A DNA stretch of 64,000 bases, taken from the NCBI GenBank assembly GCA_963634745.1, contig CAVHCX010000006.1:43876-107875 (forward strand), written 5' to 3'. Each line of letters begins with the position of its first letter. Positions within the stretch are counted from its first letter, which is position 1. Positions 43,133 to 52,346 of this stretch are shown here, in pieces. This DNA comes from CAKRJP01 sp963634745 (lineage in GTDB: Bacteria; Bacillota; Clostridia; Lachnospirales; Lachnospiraceae). The notes beneath the pieces are model-generated. The model was not told where the DNA came from. It did no database searches and was given only the letters and a program-made list of their open reading frames with translations. Both the position numbers and the translations under genes were made by a program.

Positions 43133-43810
43133 ATGAAAATATTTAACATTTTAGGCAAAAATTCAGAAGAATATCATACAGTAGGGACTCGGATCGCTGA
43201 GGAGCTAGAACGCAGGGGCTACAGTGTGGCGGTTGTGTCTGAGGAAGACTATAGGGAGTTTGTATCCAGAACCGGAAGTAATTCTTCTGAAATTGACAGG
43301 ATGCTGGACTTCTATAAGAAGGATTATCTGGTAATTAAAGGACGGTGCAAGGTCAACTGCCCCCATGTCCTTACGGCGGCAGATACAGAGGAAATCCGCC
43401 AGGGTAGAACCGATCTCACTGTGGTGATCAGCGGATCATTTGCAGAAGAATTTATGATGCCGGCGGAATTTGAGGGGTTGCCTATTATTAATGCATATAC
43501 ACTGATCGGAGAATTGGTGGACTATCTAGAAAAAAAGGTTCCGGAGCGTATGCCCAACTATTCCAAAGAGCATTGCACAGCCTGCGGAACGGATTGTAGA
43601 GGACTGACCAAGCGGATCATCAGAGGCGAGGCAACCATTGAGGATTGTGTCCTTCGCGGAGGGGATGTTCAGGTAACTGTAGGTGGAAAAGAACTTAACA
43701 TGGTTCCCTTTGTAAAGCGGATGGTAAGAAGTGTTACGACTTCCGTGGTGCAGGAGCTGGATGGTTATGCCGAAAATCAGGAAATTGTAATCCGGGTACG
43801 CCCAAGATAA
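43133..43810 (+). CDS. MobB-like protein with degenerate P loop and cysteine motif
   Basis: This 225-residue protein resembles MobB of molybdopterin-guanine-dinucleotide synthesis in its opening (KIFNILGKNSEEYHTVGTRIAEELERRGYSVAVVSE). The GKNSGKTT P loop of MobB is replaced by GKNSEEYHTV, which should not bind phosphate normally. A four-cysteine region HCTACGTDCRGLTKRIIRGEA follows near residue 155, with another C in IEDCVLRGG. No molybdenum enzyme genes are nearby. AGGTGGGAAG precedes ATG 43133. The function is uncertain. Confidence 0.6.
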   Translation: MKIFNILGKNSEEYHTVGTRIAEELERRGYSVAVVSEEDYREFVSRTGSNSSEIDRMLDFYKKDYLVIKGRCKVNCPHVLTAADTEEIRQGRTDLTVVISGSFAEEFMMPAEFEGLPIINAYTLIGELVDYLEKKVPERMPNYSKEHCTACGTDCRGLTKRIIRGEATIEDCVLRGGDVQVTVGGKELNMVPFVKRMVRSVTTSVVQELDGYAENQEIVIRVRPR

Positions 43811-43877
43811 AGAAGAAGCCCTTGTAGGGTTGTGTAGAGACATGCAAAGATGTGCAAGTTTATAAAAAAGGTTTGAG

Positions 43878-46121
43878 ATGAAAGATAGAGAATATATTGT
43901 AGTATCGGATGCCTGGGAGAATAATTTAAAGCATGTATCTTTGGAGATTCCCAAGTATCAGCTGACCGTATTTACCGGTGTATCCGGTTCCGGAAAATCT
44001 TCTATGGTCCTGGACACGGTGGCGGCCCAGTCCAGACGGGAGTTAAATGATACCTTCCCGGGATTTGTGCAAAATTATTTGCCCAAATATGGACGTCCCC
44101 ATGTAGGCAGTATTGAAAATCTTCCGGTGGCGATTGTGATTGATCAGAAGAAGCCGACCACCAATCAGCGTTCCACCGTAGGCACCTACACAGATACCTA
44201 TACCTTATTGCGACTTTTGTTTTCCAGAGTCGGGGAACCCTTCGTAGGGTATTCCGACTCCTTTTCTTTTAATCATCCCCAGGGAAGATGCGAAAGATGC
44301 GATGGTTTAGGCGAAATCATGGAGTTGGATGTCTATAAACTGGTGGATTTTGATAAATGCTTAAATGATCCGGGAGTGATCCACTATGTTGCCTTTGAAC
44401 CGGGGAAATGGCGGTGGATTCGCTATGCAAAGAGCGGCCTCTTTGATCTAAATAAAAAGATTAAAGACTATTCCAAAGAAGAGCTAGATTTATTTTTATA
44501 TTCGCCCCAGATTCGCTTAAAGAACCCGCCCCAGGGCTGGCCAAAGACAGCGAAATATGAAGGCCTGGTTCCTAGAATGTACCGTAGTGTTTTAAGGTCT
44601 GAGGAGGGAAAGCTTCACAAGGATCTTCTGGAACCTATGACCCATCAGGGGGTATGCCCGGATTGCGGAGGAACCAGGCTGAATGAAAAAGTTCGGTCTT
44701 GCAAAATCAACGGATTAAATATTGCGCAGGTGGTGGCCCTGCCTCTGCCGGACCTCCTTAAATGGCTGTGGGCCATTGAGTCTCCTTTGGCGGAAGATAT
44801 TAAACGGACCCTGTCTACAAGAATTCAGGCCTTAATAGATATTGGTCTGGATTATCTGACATTGGACCGGGGTCTTCATACCCTGTCGGGAGGAGAGGCC
44901 CAGCGGTGCAAGATTGCAAAATACTTAAATTCCTCCCTGTCAGATATCCTGTATATTCTGGATGAGCCCAGCGTTGGTCTTCACAGCCATGATATCCATA
45001 GGATGTTGGCGGCAGTGAAAAAGCTCCGGGATGCGGGAAATACCGTGGTGATGGTGGAGCATCATGCAGAAATGATCTGTGAGGCTGACCATATTGTGGA
45101 CATGGGCCCGGGTCCGGGTGCCGGCGGAGGCCAGGTGCTTTTTGAAGGCAGCTATGAGGACCTGCTAAAAAGCAATACCCAGACAGGGACCTATTTACGA
45201 AATCGCTCGCAGTCTAAGATAAAGACACAAGTTCGAAAACCCACCGGCTGGTATGAGCTTAAGAACCTAACCCACCATAATTTAAAGGGTATTGACGTGA
45301 ACCTCCCCAAGGGGGTCTTGACAGTGATTGCCGGGGTGGCAGGGTCGGGCAAGAGTTCCCTGATGGAGAGCTTTTGCGTGAGAAATCCCGAGGCGGTTTA
45401 TATCAGTCAGAAAAATATAGGAATCAGCCTGCGTTCTACACCAGCCACCTATCTGGGGATTGCAGACGAAATAAGAAAAATTTATGCTAAGAGGTGCAAG
45501 GCTCCTGCCAGCCTGTTTTCCTTTAATGGGAAAGGCAAATGCCCGGTTTGTGGCGGTAAGGGAGTGATTGTCTCCGAGATGGCCTTTATGGATTCCATAG
45601 AAACCGCATGTGAGGCTTGCGGAGGTCTTCGATATTCCAAAGAAGCCTTGGCCTACGAAGTGGATGGAATGAACATTGCTGAGCTTATGGATCTTAGTAT
45701 CGAGAAGGCTATGGAATGGTTTGAAGGTACGCAAATTGAAGAGATGCTAAGGCCCTTATCTCTTGTGGGATTGTCCTATCTTCACTTGAATCAGTCCTTG
45801 TCTACCTTGTCAGGAGGTGAACTGCAGCGTATGAAACTGGCCTCCTACCTAAAAAGTCAGGGAGAGGTTTTTGTTCTGGACGAACCTACGGATGGTCTTC
45901 ATATGAAGGATATACAGAACATCCTGGACTTATTTCATCGAATGACAGACCAGGGGAATAGCCTGTATCTTATAGAACATAACCTTGAAATCTTAAAAGA
46001 GGCAGATTATGTCATAGAACTTGGCCCCGGCGGGGGAAATGAAGGAGGAAATCTTTTGTATGCAGGAGAGCCTGCTGGCTTGCTTCATTGCGATGCTTCT
46101 GTTACAAAGAGATATTTATAA
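43878..46121 (+). CDS. UvrA-like ABC ATPase (short paralogue)
   Basis: This 747-residue twin-ATPase resembles UvrA but is about 200 residues shorter. Both halves have Walker A (GVSGSGKSS and GVAGSGKSS) and signatures (LSGGEAQR and LSGGELQR). Cysteine knuckles are CERCDGLGE, CPDCGGTRL, CPVCGGKGV and CEACGG. The shorter N-terminal half suggests loss of the UvrB-binding and insertion regions. Such paralogues (UvrA2, DrrC-like) are linked to DNA-damage or antibiotic tolerance. It stands alone with a terminator. Confidence 0.87.
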   Translation: MKDREYIVVSDAWENNLKHVSLEIPKYQLTVFTGVSGSGKSSMVLDTVAAQSRRELNDTFPGFVQNYLPKYGRPHVGSIENLPVAIVIDQKKPTTNQRSTVGTYTDTYTLLRLLFSRVGEPFVGYSDSFSFNHPQGRCERCDGLGEIMELDVYKLVDFDKCLNDPGVIHYVAFEPGKWRWIRYAKSGLFDLNKKIKDYSKEELDLFLYSPQIRLKNPPQGWPKTAKYEGLVPRMYRSVLRSEEGKLHKDLLEPMTHQGVCPDCGGTRLNEKVRSCKINGLNIAQVVALPLPDLLKWLWAIESPLAEDIKRTLSTRIQALIDIGLDYLTLDRGLHTLSGGEAQRCKIAKYLNSSLSDILYILDEPSVGLHSHDIHRMLAAVKKLRDAGNTVVMVEHHAEMICEADHIVDMGPGPGAGGGQVLFEGSYEDLLKSNTQTGTYLRNRSQSKIKTQVRKPTGWYELKNLTHHNLKGIDVNLPKGVLTVIAGVAGSGKSSLMESFCVRNPEAVYISQKNIGISLRSTPATYLGIADEIRKIYAKRCKAPASLFSFNGKGKCPVCGGKGVIVSEMAFMDSIETACEACGGLRYSKEALAYEVDGMNIAELMDLSIEKAMEWFEGTQIEEMLRPLSLVGLSYLHLNQSLSTLSGGELQRMKLASYLKSQGEVFVLDEPTDGLHMKDIQNILDLFHRMTDQGNSLYLIEHNLEILKEADYVIELGPGGGNEGGNLLYAGEPAGLLHCDASVTKRYL

Positions 46122-46138
46122 AAATAGCTATAAAGCTA

Positions 46139-46186
46139 AAAAAAGTGCCGCACCATGGGCTGTGAGCCCACGGTGCGGCTTTTTTA
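46139..46186. terminator. Bidirectional terminator between the UvrA-like gene and glgD
   Basis: GCCGCACC and GGTGCGGC, continued by TGGGCT/AGCCCA, are flanked by A and T runs. Confidence 0.9.
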
Positions 46187-46235
46187 GAGGATCCCAATAG
46201 TAGGAAAAAATCAAATATATTTATGAATTAGAGAA

Positions 46236-47351
46236 TTACAATCTATCATTTCTCTTTACATATTCCGGATTCTCTGGATCTGCAATTAACTCTTTTGCAC
46301 GAATTACACTTGCGTGCTTGTCTACTACAATATTCTCCAGGTGCACATCGGTTCCGATAATAACATCCGGAAGAACGATACTATTCTTGATAACAGCACC
46401 TTTCTTGATATGGCATCCTCGACCGATAATAGAATTCTCTACAGTTCCCTCGATGAGGCATCCATTTGCGATCAATGAGGAGCTTACCTTGGCAGTATCG
46501 AAATACTGGGTTGGGCAAGAATCATTGGTTCTTGTATGGATGGGCCAGTTGCTGGAAAGAAGAGATGTAGCTGTCTTATAATCTAAGAGTTCCTGGTTAG
46601 CTACATAGTAGCTCTTGAAATCTGTGATTGCTCCAAAATAACCACGATGAGCAACACCGCGAACATCCAAATCTGCACAGGATAGGTTCACAATATCAGA
46701 CAGGGAGTATACAGAAGAAATCTTCTGTGCCTGCTTGATTAGTTCGATGAAAAGAGCGGTCTTCATAACATAAGTGTTCATGAAGATATTGCGGTTCTTC
46801 GCATTGCCTTTGTTCAACTCGATGGAATCTACACCCTTCTGCTTGTTCAGATTCAGAACATTACAAGAAAGATATGCTTCCTTGGCATTGTCTACGGAGT
46901 GGTATAACAGAGTGATGTCTGCTCCTGACTCAATATGTGTATCTAATAGCTTCTTATAGTCTTGCGTGAAAACCATGCACTCGGAAGAGATGATTACATA
47001 CTCTTCCTTTTTGTTCTCGATATGCTCGAGATTCTGCAAGAAAGCTGCGATGTCTGTATTGTAGAAATCGTGGTCTCCTCGGTTGTCAGAGAAGAGAATG
47101 TGCAGCTTGCCGCGCTTTGAATTCAGGTTGTAGTGACGTCCGGTTCCTAAATGCTCTACTAATGAACGAGGATGACTCTTTACATATACCTGAATCTGAT
47201 CGATTCCGCTGTTGGTCATATTGGAGATCGGGAAGTCGATACAGCGATATCTTCCCATAAATGAAAATGCTCCAATTGGACGGTAGGACTGGAGTCCCTC
47301 CACCCATACATTAGATCCTGCAAACGTAATAATACCAAAAGCTTTAGCCAT
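46236..47351 (-). CDS. glgD: GlgD, regulatory subunit of glucose-1-phosphate adenylyltransferase
   Basis: This 371-residue protein is homologous to GlgC but lacks the catalytic N-terminal GGRGSRL loop, having ITFAGSNVWVEGLQSYRP instead. The C terminus has the left-handed beta-helix repeats (NSIIGRGCHIKKGAVIKNSIV). GlgD modulates the paired catalytic GlgC. ATG 47351 is 1 nt after the glgC stop, and GGGGG lies about 9 nt upstream; TTG 47360 would overlap glgC. Confidence 0.93.
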   Translation of the reverse strand: MAKAFGIITFAGSNVWVEGLQSYRPIGAFSFMGRYRCIDFPISNMTNSGIDQIQVYVKSHPRSLVEHLGTGRHYNLNSKRGKLHILFSDNRGDHDFYNTDIAAFLQNLEHIENKKEEYVIISSECMVFTQDYKKLLDTHIESGADITLLYHSVDNAKEAYLSCNVLNLNKQKGVDSIELNKGNAKNRNIFMNTYVMKTALFIELIKQAQKISSVYSLSDIVNLSCADLDVRGVAHRGYFGAITDFKSYYVANQELLDYKTATSLLSSNWPIHTRTNDSCPTQYFDTAKVSSSLIANGCLIEGTVENSIIGRGCHIKKGAVIKNSIVLPDVIIGTDVHLENIVVDKHASVIRAKELIADPENPEYVKRNDRL

Positions 47352-47352
47352 C

Positions 47353-48495
47353 TTATTCAACCCCCTTTACACGTTTCGCAACGAGCTCGATGTGCTCGCT
47401 GTCTGCGCTGCCTACTTTCGCGCCCTTCTCAATCTTGACGTTATTGGCAACCAGTGAACGGATAACGGTGGCATCCTCTGCAACCTCTACACCCGGCATC
47501 AGCACGCTATCAATAACCTTTGCACCTTTGCCGATCTTGGCATTCGTGAATAATACAGAATGTTCAACTTCTCCCTCTACAACACAGCCCTGTGTGATGA
47601 AAGCGCTGTTGACGCTTGCGTCAGGTCCGATATAGTGAGGTGGCTCTGTAACATCCTCTGTATAAATCTTCCAGGAAGAATCATTAAGATCCAATTCGTT
47701 ATTCTTTCCTAAAAGATCCATGTTAGCCTCCCAGAGGGAGTCGATGGTTCCTACATCCTTCCAATATCCTTTGAACTTGTATGCAAAGAGAGACTTACCG
47801 TCTCCTAACATCTGAGGGATAATGTCCTTACCAAAATCATGGTTGGACTCGTCATTCTTCATATCTGCAGTCAGATATTTGCGAAGAACCTTCCAACTGA
47901 AAATATAAATACCCATAGAAGCTAAGTTGCTCTTTGGATTCTCCGGTTTCTCTTCAAATTCAACAATCTGTCCGGTGCTGGTATCGGTATTCATGATACC
48001 GAAACGGCTGGCTTCCTTCATAGGTACTTCGATAACTGCGATGGTAGCATCTGCGCCATTCTTCTTATGATCTTCCAGCATCTCGGAATAATCCATCTTG
48101 TAAATGTGATCTCCGGAAAGAATTAATAAATAATCTGGGTCATAAGAATCAATAAAGTCGATGTTCTGGGAAATGGCATCTGCAGTTCCGCGGTAAACAT
48201 CTAAATCGGCATCTGCCTTTTCTCTAGGTGGTAATACGAATACACCACTATCTTTAGCGTCAAGTCCCCAACGACCACCAGCAGCTACATAGCTGTTCAA
48301 CAGTACGGACTCATACTGAGTGAGAACTCCTACGATGTTAATTCCGCTGTTCGCACAGTTGCTGAGGGGAAAGTCTATGATGCGATATTTTCCCCCATAT
48401 GAAACAGCGGGTTTGGCAACCTTACTGGTCAAGTCGTGTAATCGGCTTCCGCGACCGCCGGCCAATATCATTGCAAGCATATTGTTATGTTTCAT
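47353..48495 (-). CDS. glgC: Glucose-1-phosphate adenylyltransferase GlgC
   Basis: GlgC makes ADP-glucose from glucose-1-phosphate and ATP for glycogen synthesis. The 380-residue protein has MILAGGRGSRLHDLTSKVAKPAV, LSGDHIYKMDYSEML and the sugar-binding VEFEEKP motif, then beta-helix repeats at the C terminus. A TATAAT (minus strand, 48529-48534) lies about 35 nt upstream. It is co-transcribed with glgD. No glycogen synthase gene is in the window. Confidence 0.96.
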   Translation of the reverse strand: MKHNNMLAMILAGGRGSRLHDLTSKVAKPAVSYGGKYRIIDFPLSNCANSGINIVGVLTQYESVLLNSYVAAGGRWGLDAKDSGVFVLPPREKADADLDVYRGTADAISQNIDFIDSYDPDYLLILSGDHIYKMDYSEMLEDHKKNGADATIAVIEVPMKEASRFGIMNTDTSTGQIVEFEEKPENPKSNLASMGIYIFSWKVLRKYLTADMKNDESNHDFGKDIIPQMLGDGKSLFAYKFKGYWKDVGTIDSLWEANMDLLGKNNELDLNDSSWKIYTEDVTEPPHYIGPDASVNSAFITQGCVVEGEVEHSVLFTNAKIGKGAKVIDSVLMPGVEVAEDATVIRSLVANNVKIEKGAKVGSADSEHIELVAKRVKGVE

Positions 48496-48696
48496 ATATG
48501 GATCCTCTCTTTCAAATTACTCACATACATTATATAACATTGTAGTGAATTTAACCATAGTTTTGTGCAAAAAAGTTAAAAAGATTTAAGCTTAATTAAA
48601 AAAGAAGTGCAAATTAAACAAAAATCAAGGTAAAAAGATTGTTAAAAATCAAGAAAAGATTAAAAAAGATCAAGAATGCCATGCGGAATATAAAAC

Positions 48697-48725
48697 TTGC
48701 ACGAGAAAAGAAGTCTTGTTATTAT
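48697..48725 (+). promoter_or_regulatory. Candidate promoter of glf
   Basis: TTGCAC and TATTAT are 17 nt apart, about 64 nt before the start codon. The 290-nt glgC-glf gap is A-rich and otherwise holds only the glgC promoter; nothing else is recognised. Confidence 0.5.
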
Positions 48726-48788
48726 TTTATAGTACGAAGTTTTGTTCGACAACAGATTTTTTATTTTATAAAAAATAGGAGACTAGAG

Positions 48789-49907
48789 ATGAAAAAATAC
48801 GATTATTTGGTAGTAGGAGCCGGTTTATACGGAGCGGTATTTGCCCATGAAGCTAAGGCGGCGGGGAAAAATGTTCTCGTGATCGATAAGAGGCCACAGA
48901 TTGCGGGAAATGTGTATACGGAAAAAGTAGAAGGGGTGCTGGTCCATAAATACGGCGCTCATATTTTCCATACCAACAATAAAAAGGTGTGGGATTATAT
49001 TACACAGTTTGCTGAATTTAATCGCTTTACCAATTCCCCGGTAGCCAACTATCATGGCGAGTTATATTCTCTGCCTTTCAATATGTATACTTTTAACAAA
49101 ATGTGGGGAGTTGTAACGCCGCAAGAAGCAGCGGCCAAGATTGAAGAGCAGAGGAAGGAAGCAGGAATTACAGAACCAAAGAATCTGGAAGAGCAGGCGA
49201 TTTCTTTGGTAGGTAAGGATATTTATGAAAAACTTATTAAGGGTTATACAGAAAAGCAGTGGGGAAGACCTTGCGATGAGCTGCCTTCTTTCATTATAAA
49301 GAGACTTCCGGTAAGACTTACATTTGACAACAATTACTTTAATGCCCTGTATCAGGGAATCCCTATGGGAGGATATACCAAGATGGTAGAGAACCTTTTG
49401 GAGGGAATTGAGGTGCAGTTGGAAACAGACTATCTGGCAGACAAGGCTAAATTTGATGACTTGGCAGATAAGGTGGTTTATACAGGAGCCATCGATGCAT
49501 ATTTTGATTATAAGCTAGGATACTTGGAGTATCGGTCCGTGCGATTTGAAAATGAAGTATTAGATCAGCCGAATTTCCAGGGAAATGCAGCGGTAAATTA
49601 TACCGATCGGGAGACTCCTTGGACCAGAATTATCGAGCACAAGTGGTTTGAGTTTGGCAAGGACGAAGATGGAGAGGATCTGCCCAAGACAGTTATCAGT
49701 AGAGAGTACAGTTCTGAGTGGAAACCGGGAGATGAGCCTTACTATCCTGTAAATGATGAGAAGAACGGAAAACTTTACCAGGAATACAAGGCCCTGGCAG
49801 AAAAGGAAGACCGGGTGATTTTCGGCGGACGTCTGGGAGAATACAAATACTATGATATGGATGCGGTCATTGCATCTGCCCTTGATCTTTGTGAGAGGGA
49901 ATTGTAG
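48789..49907 (+). CDS. glf: UDP-galactopyranose mutase
   Basis: This 372-residue FAD enzyme interconverts UDP-galactopyranose and UDP-galactofuranose for cell-surface glycans. The FAD motif is VVGAGLYGAVFAHE, followed by HKYGAHIFHT and RPCDELPSFIIKRLPVR motifs typical of Glf. AGGAGA is 6 nt before ATG 48789; an in-frame start 150 nt upstream lacks a site and has a basic, low-complexity sequence. It is alone here, with no glycosyltransferase neighbours. Confidence 0.95.
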   Translation: MKKYDYLVVGAGLYGAVFAHEAKAAGKNVLVIDKRPQIAGNVYTEKVEGVLVHKYGAHIFHTNNKKVWDYITQFAEFNRFTNSPVANYHGELYSLPFNMYTFNKMWGVVTPQEAAAKIEEQRKEAGITEPKNLEEQAISLVGKDIYEKLIKGYTEKQWGRPCDELPSFIIKRLPVRLTFDNNYFNALYQGIPMGGYTKMVENLLEGIEVQLETDYLADKAKFDDLADKVVYTGAIDAYFDYKLGYLEYRSVRFENEVLDQPNFQGNAAVNYTDRETPWTRIIEHKWFEFGKDEDGEDLPKTVISREYSSEWKPGDEPYYPVNDEKNGKLYQEYKALAEKEDRVIFGGRLGEYKYYDMDAVIASALDLCEREL

Positions 49908-49991
49908 ATTGCAGACTACAGAATTATAACTACAGATTATGAGAATCATAAATGAAGGATCATGCAAGAACCTATGAAGCTGAACCTATGA

Positions 49992-50069
49992 GCATAAAAA
50001 AAGACTTGCTTTTGAATCTGGGATATGATACACTGTCCTAGCGAATGGAAGTAGGTCTTTTTTTTATGC
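49992..50069 (+). terminator. Terminator after glf
   Basis: GCATAAAAAAAGAC and GTCTTTTTTTTATGC are paired outer arms around about 50 nt with an inner CTGGGA/TCCTAG pairing. The following GGCAGTTT-CGC-AAACTGCC hairpin at 50079-50097 lacks a T run and belongs to the rpmG leader. Confidence 0.8.
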
Positions 50070-50138
50070 CTAAAAACAGGCAGTTTCGCAAACTGCCAAC
50101 GCAACAATTAATAAGACATGTAAAGCGAGGTGGAAGTT

Positions 50139-50288
50139 GTGCGTACAAGAATTACATTAGAATGTACAGAATGCAAGCAGCGTAACTACAACATGACTAA
50201 GGATAAGAAATCTCATCCTGAGCGCATGGAGACTAAGAAGTACTGTAAGTTCTGCAAGTCACACACATTGCACAAAGAGACAAAATAG
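50139..50288 (+). CDS. rpmG: 50S ribosomal protein L33
   Basis: This 49-residue protein starts MRTRITLECTECKQRNY and ends KKYCKFCKSHTLHKETK. The four cysteines (CTEC and CKFC) show the zinc-binding C+ form. The start is GTG with AGGTGGAAG upstream. It heads the rpmG-secE-nusG-rplK-rplA operon, as in many Firmicutes. Confidence 0.95.
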   Translation: MRTRITLECTECKQRNYNMTKDKKSHPERMETKKYCKFCKSHTLHKETK

Positions 50289-50310
50289 TCATTGCAAAGG
50301 AGTGGATGTC

Positions 50311-50505
50311 ATGAGTGATAAGACTCAGAAGAAGAGCAGCTGGTTTAAGGGAATGGAAGCAGAGTTCAAAAAGATCATCTGGCCGGACCGTGTAACCGTT
50401 GCAAAGCAGACTGTTGCAGTTGTATCCGCATCTGTTGTATTGGGAGCGGTAATTGCAATTGTGGATTTTGTCGCCCAATATGGAGTGGATTTATTAGTGA
50501 AATAA
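50311..50505 (+). CDS. secE: Preprotein translocase subunit SecE
   Basis: This 64-residue protein has the amphipathic FKKIIWPDR motif and one membrane segment (VAVVSASVVLGAVIAIVDFVA). It is part of the SecYEG channel. ATG 50311 has AAAGGAG about 8 nt upstream; the GTG at 50302 overlaps that site. Confidence 0.95.
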   Translation: MSDKTQKKSSWFKGMEAEFKKIIWPDRVTVAKQTVAVVSASVVLGAVIAIVDFVAQYGVDLLVK

Positions 50506-50536
50506 CTAATAGATTTAAAGCAGGAAAGGTGAGTTT

Positions 50537-51052
50537 ATGTCAGAGGCAAAATGGTATGTAGTTCATACTTATTCAGGGTATGAGAACAAGGTGAAAGCCA
50601 ACATTGATAAAACCATTGAAAACCGACATCTGGAAGACCAGATCTTGGAAGTTCGCGTGCCGCTTGAGGATGTTGTTGAAGTAAAGAACGGCGTTCAGAA
50701 AGTGTCACAGAAGAAATTATTTCCGGGATATGTACTTCTCCATATGATTATGAATGATGACACATGGTATGTGGTTCGTAATACAAGAGGAGTTACAGGT
50801 TTTGTAGGACCGGGATCTAAGCCGGTACCCCTTACAGATGCCGAGATGCTTCGTCTTGGAGTTGCAAAAGAGAATATCGAAGTAGACTTCAAGGAAGGCG
50901 ACAGCATCCGAGTAATTGCCGGAGCATGGGCTGACACAGTTGGCGTGATCCAGGCAATGAATATGCAGAAGCAGACTCTTACAATTAATGTTGAGCTGTT
51001 CGGTCGCGAGACACCGGTAGAAATAAGTTTCGCAGAAGTTAAGCAGTTATAA
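50537..51052 (+). CDS. nusG: Transcription elongation/antitermination factor NusG
   Basis: This 171-residue protein has the NGN domain (KWYVVHTYSGYENKVKANI) and a C-terminal KOW domain (GDSIRVIAGAWADTVGVIQ). It binds RNA polymerase, Rho and ribosomal S10. Its place between secE and rplK is universal. Confidence 0.97.
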   Translation: MSEAKWYVVHTYSGYENKVKANIDKTIENRHLEDQILEVRVPLEDVVEVKNGVQKVSQKKLFPGYVLLHMIMNDDTWYVVRNTRGVTGFVGPGSKPVPLTDAEMLRLGVAKENIEVDFKEGDSIRVIAGAWADTVGVIQAMNMQKQTLTINVELFGRETPVEISFAEVKQL

Positions 51053-51088
51053 GAATTGTATTTATAACAAGATGACAACAATAATCAC

Positions 51089-51123
51089 GTGGGAGGAACC
51101 CGCAGGGGCTCCGCCATCACCAC
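51089..51123 (+). promoter_or_regulatory. L1-type leader hairpin before rplK
   Basis: GTGG (51089-51092) pairs with CCAC (51120-51123); inside, GGAG pairs with CTCC and CCC with GGG around GCA. AAGGAGG follows at once. The GTGGGAGG ... CCAC form resembles L1-binding leaders of Firmicutes L11-L1 operons and 23S rRNA. Confidence 0.65.
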
Positions 51124-51138
51124 AAGGAGGTAATTGAA

Positions 51139-51564
51139 ATGGCAAAAAAAGTAACAGGTTATATTAAATTACAGATTCCTGCCGGCAAAGCAACACCGGC
51201 TCCACCGGTTGGTCCTGCTCTTGGACAGCACGGTGTTAACATCGTTGAATTCACAAAGCAGTTCAACGCTAAGACAGCAGATCAGGGAGATCTTATTATT
51301 CCTGTAGTTATCACTGTATACAACGACAGAAGTTTCAGCTTTATCACTAAGACACCACCGGCTGCAGTTCTCATCAAGAAGGCTTGTAACATCAAATCTG
51401 GTTCAGGTGTTCCGAACAAGAACAAAGTAGCTACCATCACAAAGGATCAGGTACGTCAGATCGCAGAGACAAAGATGCCAGACCTTAACGCAGCTACCAT
51501 CGAAGCAGCTATGAGCATGATCGAAGGTACTTGCCGTTCTATGGGTGTTACAGTTACAGAATAA
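51139..51564 (+). CDS. rplK: 50S ribosomal protein L11
   Basis: This 141-residue protein has the conserved LQIPAGKATPAPPVGPALGQHGVNI segment and the C-terminal rRNA-binding domain ending MIEGTCRSMGVTV. It sits in the standard nusG-rplK-rplA order. Confidence 0.97.
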   Translation: MAKKVTGYIKLQIPAGKATPAPPVGPALGQHGVNIVEFTKQFNAKTADQGDLIIPVVITVYNDRSFSFITKTPPAAVLIKKACNIKSGSGVPNKNKVATITKDQVRQIAETKMPDLNAATIEAAMSMIEGTCRSMGVTVTE

Positions 51565-51579
51565 TTGAAGTTGAACAAA

Positions 51580-51606
51580 GTGGGAGGGGTATCCCGACAA
51601 TACCAC
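51580..51606 (+). promoter_or_regulatory. L1-type leader hairpin before rplA
   Basis: GTGG and CCAC pair around GGGGTATCCC, followed by AAGGAGG. It is the second copy of the element before rplK and a likely site for autogenous control by L1. Confidence 0.65.
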
Positions 51607-51622
51607 AAGGAGGTTTATTTAG

Positions 51623-52315
51623 ATGAAAAGAGGAAAGAAATACGTTGAGGCTGCTAAGTCAATCGAAAGAGGTACTCTTTATGATGTAAACGAGGCAGTT
51701 TCATTGGTTAAGAAAACCGCAGTAGCTAAGTTCGATGAGACTATCGAGGCTCATATCAGAACCGGATGTGACGGACGTCACGCTGACCAGCAGATTCGTG
51801 GAGCAGTTGTATTGCCACACGGAACTGGTAAGAAGGTTCGTATCCTTGTATTTGCAAAGGATGCTAAGGCAGAGGAAGCTAAGGCAGCCGGAGCTGACTA
51901 CGTTGGAGGAATGGAGTTAATCGAGAAGATTCAGAAAGAGAACTGGTTTGACTTTGACGTTGTAGTTGCTACACCTGATATGATGGGTGTTGTAGGACGT
52001 ATCGGTCGTGTACTTGGACCTAAGGGACTTATGCCAAACCCGAAGGCCGGTACAGTAACTATGGATGTTACAAAGGCAGTTGAGGAAATCAAAGCCGGTA
52101 AGATCGAGTACAGACTTGACAAGACCAACATTATTCATGTACCAGTAGGTAAGTCTTCATTTACTGAAGAACAGCTTGCAGACAACTTCCAGACGCTTAT
52201 TGACGCAATCAACAAGGCAAGACCGGCAGCAGTTAAGGGTCAGTTCTTAAAGAGCGTAACTCTTACTTCTACTATGGGACCTGGTGTAAAGGTTAACCCA
52301 ATGAAGCTTGTTTAG
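51623..52315 (+). CDS. rplA: 50S ribosomal protein L1
   Basis: This 230-residue protein has the typical MKRGKKYVEAAKSIERG start, the GRIGRVLGPKGLMPNPKAGTVT motif and the KSVTLTSTMGPGVKVNP end. It is an rRNA-binding protein and probable translational repressor of its own operon. Confidence 0.97.
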   Translation: MKRGKKYVEAAKSIERGTLYDVNEAVSLVKKTAVAKFDETIEAHIRTGCDGRHADQQIRGAVVLPHGTGKKVRILVFAKDAKAEEAKAAGADYVGGMELIEKIQKENWFDFDVVVATPDMMGVVGRIGRVLGPKGLMPNPKAGTVTMDVTKAVEEIKAGKIEYRLDKTNIIHVPVGKSSFTEEQLADNFQTLIDAINKARPAAVKGQFLKSVTLTSTMGPGVKVNPMKLV

Positions 52316-52346
52316 TATATTGCTAAATATGAATTAAAAATTAAGG

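Noticed and set aside
48639..48788. Fifty-residue extension of UDP-galactopyranose mutase
   Set aside because: The FAD motif begins only a few residues after ATG 48789, which has a good ribosome binding site; the extension is basic and low in complexity and covers the promoter.
50079..50097. Perfect GGCAGTTT-CGC-AAACTGCC hairpin considered as a terminator or riboswitch
   Set aside because: It has no T run after it, follows a better terminator, and is too small for a known riboswitch; kept only as a leader hairpin of rpmG.
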